Part shown: positions 56,415-64,000 of the stretch, piece by piece
Layout of the letters: every line of letters starts with the position of its first letter
Numbering within the stretch: the first letter of the stretch is position 1
From: Siphonodentalium dalli
Taxonomy: Eukaryota; Mollusca; Scaphopoda; Gadilida; Siphonodentaliidae
Assembly (NCBI GenBank): GCA_032622095.1
Contig: CP136069.1
Location: forward strand, 71,759,319-71,823,318
DNA length: 64,000 nt
Direction of reading: 5' to 3'
The notes under the pieces: generated by a model
What the model was told of the DNA's origin: nothing
Seen by the model: only the letters and a program-made list of their open reading frames with translations
Databases searched by the model: none
Program-made: the position numbers and the translations under genes

Positions 56415-56851
56415 GGTGAGATATTTGAACTTTTTGAAGCGATATTCGTGATTATCGTGGATGAATTCGGTATAATACCAAAGTACTGTAAAACAAATCG
56501 CGGTACCCGCCCCATACGGAAAATGCGTTCGAGTGAAATCAATATGGGTACACACCTCTCATCATTGTAGCTGGCATGAATTCCGAGAAACGCGTGTATT
56601 ACCATCTGGTATTGCTATGAAGTCTTTACAACTAGACTAACTGTGTTTGCCATGGGAAAGGCCCCTATCAGTACCACACTGCCAAAAAAGGATTTCTTAA
56701 TATAAGATAAAACTAAGACTATTGTTCCACATGTGGGTTATATCTGATTATCTGTATGTATTTGGTTTTTAATGAAACTAATTAATTTGCTGAAGTATTA
56801 TAATGGTGTGTTACCTCCTTCTATGTGACAAGACAATAAATCAGCCCTTAA
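56415..56851. other. unassigned
   Basis: No gene or repeat recognised. Confidence 0.4.
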
Positions 56852-57140
56852 AGGGAGACTGTGCCTAACTCCAGCTAGTGTATAATCCTAAGCCAGCTCA
56901 TACTCTATTCAACAGATAGATTGCAACAAATGAATGAATTTGAGTCAGTGTCCAGGATGAGTGTTAACTACACGAACATGGCCATTACAATGTATATTTG
57001 TAAATGCATGGCTTAAGCCTTTCACTCAATTTCGTTATAATTACCAGGTTGTTGGGCTTGGTTCGTTGTGTAGGTGAGTGTATTTGAATCTAATTATAGA
57101 CTCACATTAATACTTGTGTTGGATATTTTGTAGTCTCCCT
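56852..57140. repeat. 289-bp TTAA MITE related to family G
   Basis: TTAA at 56848-56851 and 57141-57144. Ends AGGGAGACTG and AGTCTCCCT. It shares GCAACAAATGAATGAATTTG with the G copies at 18.1 and 28.9 kb. It is uninterrupted. Confidence 0.8.
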
Positions 57141-57144
57141 TTAA

Positions 57145-57797
57145 AGGTGTGAGAAAAACACATTTTTCACCAGTTTCTCACTGTTAAGAAAACTTTTTTC
57201 TGTTTTGAGAAAAAATATGTTTTAAGTGTTTCTAAATTTCTTTCCACTCACTTGAAATAAGAAATTAACTTCTTCTGAATGTTGGACATTGCAAGAAACA
57301 CCTTTTCTTATATTTCTAGAAATTTGAGAATATTATTCTTACATTTACCTGGAAAGTAAGAAAGTGCAATTCTTAAAGTATTAGAAAGAATTTCTAGTTG
57401 TAAGAAATATGTGTTTCTAGATAAAAGAACAAGAAAATTAGTACACTCCCAAGATAATATTTCTTGTTTTACGGTGTTTTTCCTTCAAAATAAGTTAATC
57501 TTTTTAGCAGTGTGCTGAGTTCGACGATTTATTGCAATGATGACACAAGTTTTCGAATGTTGAACTATTTCGTTCGTCATTTATGAAGCGGCTATTGTTT
57601 ACGTGTTGCCCTTTTCGCTTTGGATAATGGGCCTTCCGTTTGATCGAATGTATTCACACATTTATCACTTATAGTGAATTTTATGCAACTCTGCGTTTGC
57701 AAGAGCTATTATGTTGAGCCAGTTGGGGGTATATCTTCATTTTAATTAGCGTCCGAAAAATCGTCCGTAATTATTGACTTGAAACGTGAAGCTTAAC
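57145..57797. other. AAGAAA/TTTCTT-rich stretch, probable repeat remnant
   Basis: 57145-57510 is crowded with TTTCTT(A/G) and TAAGAAA words in both orientations, ending GTTAATCTTTTTAGCAGTGTG. This looks like a decayed DNA-transposon end, but no partner end was found. Confidence 0.35.
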
Positions 57798-57827
57798 TCG
57801 CGACCTGAGTTCCAATCTGTTCTAAGT
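57798..57827 (+). repeat. left arm of a 30-bp perfect inverted repeat
   Basis: TCGCGACCTGAGTTCCAATC and the next 10 bases are exactly complementary to 63514-63543, 5.7 kb away. Chance pairing of 30 bases is very unlikely, so the two are probably ends or shared parts of one or two mobile elements. Confidence 0.7.
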
Positions 57828-58567
57828 ACCGTTCTGGTACGAAACGTCCGTTGGGGTACCGTTGGAACCGGAATTAAATTCTTTACAAGATGGTCGCAAC
57901 ACCGAAGCGATATTTCGAACAATAACGCCGTAAAACACGGTTATTTCTTGTCCGAAGTACGCGAAAGTGAGTTGTATTGAGAACTGACTTGTTCCATCTG
58001 CTTTCATGCATACAGGGGACTGAAACCATATTGGTCTATAACTCAAGTGGATGTAATTTCTTAGTTCCACCTTGTTCTATTTCAATATTGGCAATGTCTG
58101 AAGAATTCTACGTGTATGAGTCTTCTTCCTACATGGAACAATGTGGATCTAAAATATGATCGAAGCCGATACCTTATCATATTTAAACTATATAAATAGG
58201 TTTATATTAAACTACTCTAATTAACCTTCGCAGTGCAAAACAGACTATACTATTGTAATGGAGTAGATGAATAACCACCCAATTTCTTGGTGGCTATATT
58301 CCGTTTCCCAAACAAGGTACATATAAGTTTTAATATGTTAGTATCCTATATTATTCATTCAATGACATAACTGGTTAATTATATTTTACATACATAGTGA
58401 TTCACTGTGCATGTCTAACGTTCTGAATGTTTGCATTGGTTTGATATTTTATTTATTGTCATTCCCGCTTCTAGGACATACACCACTTTCATTTACAACT
58501 AATGCGCAGATGGTTAATGGTATGCGGAATCCACTCCACGAACAGTAGCACGTTAATACGGATTTGT
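57828..58567. other. unassigned
   Basis: No gene supported; short frames only. Confidence 0.4.
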
Positions 58568-59376
58568 ATGGGGCGCCATCCCTGCAAATATTCGTTTTCG
58601 GAGATATCTCCTCATAATTCGGAGATATCTCCTCGGTTTCGAGGAGATATCTCCATGGAATTGCAATTCCTAGCAGATATCTGCTTGGAATATGGTCCAT
58701 TATGGAGATATCTCCTTGGATCCAAGGAGATATCTGCTTGGATTATGGAGATATCTCCTTGGATCCTAGGAGATATCTCCTCGCAACTACGAGATATCTG
58801 CTTGAAATATTTCCAACGAGATATCTCCTTGAAACCGAGGAGATATCTCCATAATCCAAGCTGATATCTGCTCGGATCCAAGGAGATATATCCTTGGATC
58901 CAAGCAGATATCTGCTCGGATGATCGAGATATCTCATTGAAATAGTTTTCAACGAGATATATCCTTGGACCCAAGGAGATATCTCCATATTCCAATCAGA
59001 TATCTCCTTGAAAATATTCCAAGCAGATATCTGCTTGGATTATGGAGATATCTCCTTGGAAAACCGCGGGCCATGAAATATTAATGATTTCTCCACAGTA
59101 CATATATCTATGATCGAAATACATCCAAGCAGATATCTGCTCGGAATATGGAGATATCTCCTTGAAATATTTTTCAAGCAGATATCTCCATAATCCGAGC
59201 AGATATCTGCTTGAATTCAAGGAGATATCTCCTTGAACATATTTCAAGGAGATATCTCCATAATGCGAGCAGATATCTGATTGAAACCGAGGAGATATCT
59301 CCATAATGCGAGCAGATATCTGCTTGGATCCAAGGAGATATTTCCGAAAACGAATATTTGCAGGATGGCGCCCCAT
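58568..59376. mobile_element. 809-bp element built of ~30 GATATC-centred 12-bp dyads
   Basis: The terminal inverted repeats (~40 bp) are ATGGGGCGCCATCC, then TGCAAATATTCGTTTTCGG. The flanks GGATTTGT (58560-58567) and AGATTTGT (59377-59384) are an 8-bp duplication with one mismatch. Between the ends are about 30 copies of (G/C)(G/C)AGATATCT(C/G)(C) dyads, 27 of them with an intact GATATC. There are two flavours, GGAGATATCTCC and GCAGATATCTGC, plus hybrids. The spacing is 20-30 bp, and the spacers are often self-complementary too (TTGGATCCAA). A short unique core (59065-59125) contains CCGCGG. No protein is encoded; all open frames here are read-through of the repeat. Confidence 0.85.
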
Positions 59377-59384
59377 AGATTTGT

Positions 59385-62300
59385 TACTTTTCGTCACCCT
59401 TATAATTTTCGATTTGATAGCGAATTTATAGTTGAAGGACATTCAACACACATTTATTCATGAGACTTAATGCTGTTGCATTGACAGTATATATCCGTTA
59501 GTCGGCTGTGACTATGGCCATGTGATCACCATATATGAAAGTGACCAGAACTACACATACACGCACATACATTCACTCTATCAACGACTTTCTGGTGTTC
59601 ACTTTATCCACCCAGTTTTGGAAATACACCAGAGCACACATTGGGCGTCACAATAGTGGATATATATAATTCAGAATAATTAGAAAGTTATCGTGTGTGT
59701 TGGACAGCATACTTATATGCTCAGCCCCAATTACTGACCGCTCATGTCAAGGGATTCAATAAATTCAGTCATGCCAACAGAAACGTCAACTTCAGCAATC
59801 AACTGCCACCCAGCCTAGCCACCCCAAACACATGATCAGCCATTTTGGTGAAGACTGCTATACATGTAGCACACCAACGCCACCCTTCCCCAACGACGTT
59901 ATATATTGGCTGTTCATAAGCGCACATCAGCCGATAGATCCCATGTTGATCCAGCACACCATGCACATCAGAATAAAGTATTGTAAATGCAGAAACAGTC
60001 AGCAAACGCGCACATACACCAACGTGATCTTCATCGCCAACATACATCACTCGCTCCACCCATGTTAACATTAAGTCATTTCATAATTCCGTTAGGCATC
60101 TCCATCCAAGCCCCATCCATCCCAGTTCTTTCTACATAAGAACGCATCAGGGGATGCCACAATAACCATGCAGCTCCGTAATACGCGGTACATCGGCTAT
60201 CGGATAGCCCAAAGGAAGGGCAAAAACTTACGACACTCAGAGGCACTACATAAGCGCATGCGACAGAATGGAGCACATGGAACCAGCACCACATCATACC
60301 CATGGATGTACAATTCTATTCAGAAAGGTAATATTTCACTCTTAACACAACCACAGGACAACACCAATAAGGCATAAAGCGCAACGAATTTAAAGCCAAA
60401 CTTGAACATAGCCGACAGAATAAGATCTGGACGGATATGATGTCTGGATTGGAGGTCTCGAAACGCATCCACCATAGGTCCCGGAGACAGCAAGTACATT
60501 CGATCGATGCATCCAAACACAGAAACAGTTGTACACGGTAACTATGTTACAACACTGCAGACAGATGCACAGCTTCTCACATCGATATGACCCAACAATA
60601 TCCTCTTGCTAAAAAGTCGCACACCATCTGTGGCTTGTACATTGGTTTTAAAGACTGGCAAACACAGCATACGAAAAAAAATTCCGCTTTGAGACTCTGA
60701 ACCACAGTACAAAGGCCACAACACGATACATCCACGGGACAACATTATTCTGCAATATTGGCGCCTACTATATTCCCTAATACATACAACGTTTATTGGC
60801 AAGTAAAATGCTGGTTGCTAAAACGCACCACGGTAGTGAACTTGTGCAGAGAGACCCCAACCAACAACGCAGAGGCTGCATACGACAGCGTTCATGGGTT
60901 AATCTCACGAGGTACCAAACATGAACTATGCCCATGACACCCAGCATATATCCACATTGAACGGCGCATCAGCCCACCGAAGACACTCGATTCCGCAGAT
61001 AAGAAACCGAAATACGCGCCATGTATGTATATGATAACAGCATGGTGGAGTGTTGTGAGTTCTGTGTTTAGCATACACTCTTATACCCATTGTGATAATT
61101 CAATAGGATATTATTTATACGCACGTGACTGATATATAGACCAATGAGTCATACATTTGGCACACGAAATACATGTAACATCCTATAGCTCACTTATACG
61201 CTGCATTGCGGACCGCCCCAAATACACTTGCAGAGAACAGCTATTTAGACCCACACAAAAAAACACAGCAAGCGATACATGGACTAATTACTACTGCGGA
61301 GCTTTGCAGACGTCGAACACAAGACATGCATAATAACCTAGATGTTTTGTTCCTTTCCCTAACCAGTGCCCATGTTATCCAAGGAGACACATTTCTATGA
61401 ATAGCTTTCCTTGTGTTATTTGAATTTTGAACTTCACCTAAAACCGCAATAAGTTGAAAGATCCCTGTCAGCAGTCCAGACACCAGCAATATACAGCGTC
61501 CCGAGTTAGAAAATACTGAACACTGTTACATGATCATATAGGCTATGGTCATCTTGAAATTATATGGCAGTTTCCGATAGGCGTTGTTCGTGTATGTTGT
61601 ATATCAGATGCACGTGAAGTGTCCATAGCCCACAATGATCCACATCATCAACCGCCGACATCGCACAGCGATGTCTCCGCGCCAGTATTCAATGCGAGCA
61701 TGTTTCCAAACGACTGACTCTACCATTTGCTCATATTCTGGAAACTAATGCACGGATTGCAATTTTAACCAAACACCTACTCAACTACTAGTATTGTAGC
61801 AATACCATGAATTCAGTCAATCAGAGCACACCACCACATTGCAGCGAACACATAGCGGCGCTTCGTCCAGACACCACCCAGTCATTAAAAAACCATAAAC
61901 TGTCCATGACATCAATCAGTCTAATCGTGGGTATGTTCGACGCAATATGAGGACCCCACGTCCGACACATCGAATGCGAATTTTGTACGGTACCCATCGA
62001 TAGTTCTCTACGAAGTCACGTTCCCATGAACCGGCACGTAAGCACATGAACCACATACAAGCAGCGGTAGGCACACAGGAATAGAAGGGCGCGGATCGTC
62101 ACTATGGAGAGGTAAAAACGGTTCAGAACATCAATCAATGTGAAACATGTATTTTTCACTACCTTCAATGTGCGTTCAACAGCACATTGCTATTCCTCAC
62201 AATAAAGTATCAACATTGGTGCACAAACAACATACAAAGCCAACCTGATCATCACACTTTCAGACCAGGCAATCGGAACGAAAATGAACACCATACTAAT

Positions 62301-63513
62301 ATATAATGAACTGTCGAATCAGCAAACAATGGCCCTCTCGCAAAGAAAAAACTGCATGAGAAAAATTTCAGATAACACCCCCGATTGATCTAGACAAAAA
62401 AGTTAATTTGAAGATAGATTCTTACTCCAGCTTAAATAGTAGATGCGGTTACCAAGGTGTACATGCATATCCAATGCTGATGCATATGCCAGCTATAATC
62501 GTATATACATGAGCGTCTACATTGGAAGCACTTTTGGCGAAACAAAACCAACGCATGTGCTCTTGGAACAATCATAGCTGCCACAAGTTGTCCATGTTCA
62601 AATTGCCATTGATCCAAACAGGGACGCCCGTAGCACAGTAGATTGAGTGAGTAAACACTTCTGGATCATTTGGCCACCTGTCCTTATTAGCAACGTGCAT
62701 GAATTGCGCTATGGTAACCACATAGCTGTTCACGCTATTGTTGGAGGTTGTGTGGCTGGAAGCTACTAATATGGTGTTCAACGATGAACACATTGATGGT
62801 ATCCAAATATTAGCGTAGCAGCTGAAATGAGTGTGTCAAAAGACAAACTTTAATGAATGGGGTGATCAATTGAGTTCATATTAAACCTGGCAATTATATA
62901 TATTGCTAATTTCCAATACGCAGGTAGGACAGCTCCGTTCATCTGGTAGATTACAAAACTTTGGTGAGTATACGTGAACTAATTTCCTACCAATGTTGAC
63001 GCAATACATTATTATGGTCTGCACGATGTGTAAAGTCCATCTCTCGGGTAGCATTGTATTTACAGTGATGTTGGTACTCATTTAAATGCATCATATACTG
63101 TAAAGCAACATGACCAAAGTAGTGTACTTGGAACAAATACGGCTTCCAGAAGTGTCGGAAATCAATTTGTTATTCTGGTGAATAGAGTGTATAGTTTAAC
63201 TCTTAGTTGTCCTAAGTTCCAAAATGACATATTTTTCGGAACATAGGACAACCTGGCCCTGAAATAGTGTTAAGGTCTGAACTGTCATTTGCGTGTTCAA
63301 CAACAAATATTTAGTTCTATTTTGCTCTAAGTGCTAAATTTCACACCCTAGGTCTACATTTCTCAAAACTTAAGATATATAACAGACTTATGCGTATATG
63401 TCTTGATAAAATTGAATAGCTAAGACATTAATTTTCCACTGTAAACCATACATTTCAGTTGTGACGGCAATTCAAACTTTGAAAATCGATTTACTCAAAA
63501 TCATAAAAAATTC
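59385..63513. other. 3.9 kb without a supported gene; A/C-rich strand from 59.5 to 62.3 kb
   Basis: The + strand is visibly rich in ACA/CCA/CAC from about 59550 to 62350, unlike the rest of the window. Short frames occur on both strands (for example 59799-60071 and 62572-62793 on the minus strand), but none shows a recognisable domain. The minus-strand segment around 62650 (NKDRWPNDPEVFTHSIYC) has some protein character and could be a transposase or gene relic. Confidence 0.35.
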
Positions 63514-63543
63514 ACTTAGAACAGATTGGAACTCAGGTCGCGA
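63514..63543 (-). repeat. right arm of the 30-bp perfect inverted repeat
   Basis: Partner of 57798-57827. Together they bracket 5746 bp that include the GATATC-dyad element. Confidence 0.7.
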
Positions 63544-64000
63544 ACTGTTGGTCGCCATTGTTTTGTTTACACAAGAAAAGCTTATATGTATCGTTAAAAT
63601 AGTTCCGACTCTTAATTAAGTGTGTAAATCAGCCACGTGGGTGGGATTAGACAAGTCACGTGTAGTGCGAGATGGAAAAATCTCGAATAGCAGAGATTCA
63701 AAGTTGTCACAGATAAATTTTAACTCCAAAGGCCGTAACTCTGATGCGGACACCGTAACCAGGTATTGGGAGGTCAGACAAGGTCACAATTCGCGGTAGC
63801 TTCAGAAGATCGGAAATAATTTTTGGAATAAAATAATCGCCAGAAACAAAATTGGCAGTATCTTGTTATAGTTGGTATGCGGATACACCGGTAAACTTAT
63901 TCCAGATTCAGTAATCATGTTTTATATTCATGGAAATAAACAAGTTATAATACTATACCAATCATACGTGCAATATGATGTTTGTTTACTTTGTGTGATG
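63544..64000. other. unassigned to the window end
   Basis: Includes two CACGTG/TCACGTG sites (about 63633 and 63656). No gene recognised. Confidence 0.35.

Noticed and set aside
58599-59344. CRISPR-like array
   Set aside because: Repeat units are short perfect dyads with variable, related, self-complementary spacers, and the context is animal DNA with transposon ends. It is not a CRISPR.
58502-59442. Overlapping long frames on both strands (120-148 codons) with repeated peptides
   Set aside because: They are translations of the GATATC dyad array, which lacks stops in several frames. Both strands read alike because the DNA is palindromic.
1-64000. tRNA, rRNA or other structured RNA genes
   Set aside because: I looked for A/B-box-like and conserved rRNA segments and saw none. 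The many strong hairpins are explained by MITEs. A tRNAscan/Rfam run would be decisive.

Overview
This is metazoan genomic DNA. It is AT-rich, has one clear multi-exon gene with GT-AG introns, and is otherwise built from short palindromic transposons. The dense hairpin MITEs, the minisatellites and a decayed metazoan-type LINE would suit a lophotrochozoan such as a bivalve mollusc. That placement is inference, because no species-diagnostic gene is present.

The one convincing gene lies on the + strand. Its coding exons are 5443-6331, 10074-10219, 12065-12158 and 17342-17970. Splice phases agree at all three junctions (1, 0, 1) and the joined frame is exactly 586 codons. The 585-residue product has no recognisable folded domain. 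It has a Src-like N-myristoylation start and 17 Tyr-x-x-(Val/Ile/Leu) motifs, so it looks like a membrane-anchored tyrosine-phosphorylated scaffold/adaptor. It could also be the cytoplasmic tail of a receptor whose earlier exons lie upstream, because the first exon is preceded by a splice acceptor and stays open upstream of the ATG.

Region by region. From 1 to 33.6 kb the adaptor gene and its 3' flank are crowded with non-autonomous inverted-repeat elements: a 213-bp TA-flanked hairpin family (about 14 copies or fragments), several TTAA-flanked families with internal 60-bp hairpins, a hAT-like family with 8-bp duplications, and others, often nested. From 33.6 to 35.7 kb there are 174-bp and 265-bp tandem repeats. 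From 36.1 to 40.6 kb lies a 1-kb inverted repeat with a minisatellite core, whose arms carry decayed copies of one multicopy metazoan protein family. From 40.6 to 44.4 kb are TTAA foldbacks and chains of a 'GGCCATCTTGGATT' repeat. From 44.9 to 48.8 kb is a 5'-truncated, frameshifted non-LTR retrotransposon on the minus strand, flanked by an unusually long 123-bp direct duplication.

From 49 to 64 kb no gene could be supported, apart from weak candidates. This part has a 52.5-53 kb minisatellite, a 1.78-kb terminal-inverted-repeat element, and a 30-bp inverted repeat spanning 5.7 kb. Inside that span is an 809-bp element made of about 30 copies of a 12-bp GATATC-centred dyad, which is the most unusual structure in the window.

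The window appears to be one signalling gene in a transposon-saturated landscape. The elements do not form an operon-like system. Their nesting and target duplications record a history of insertions.
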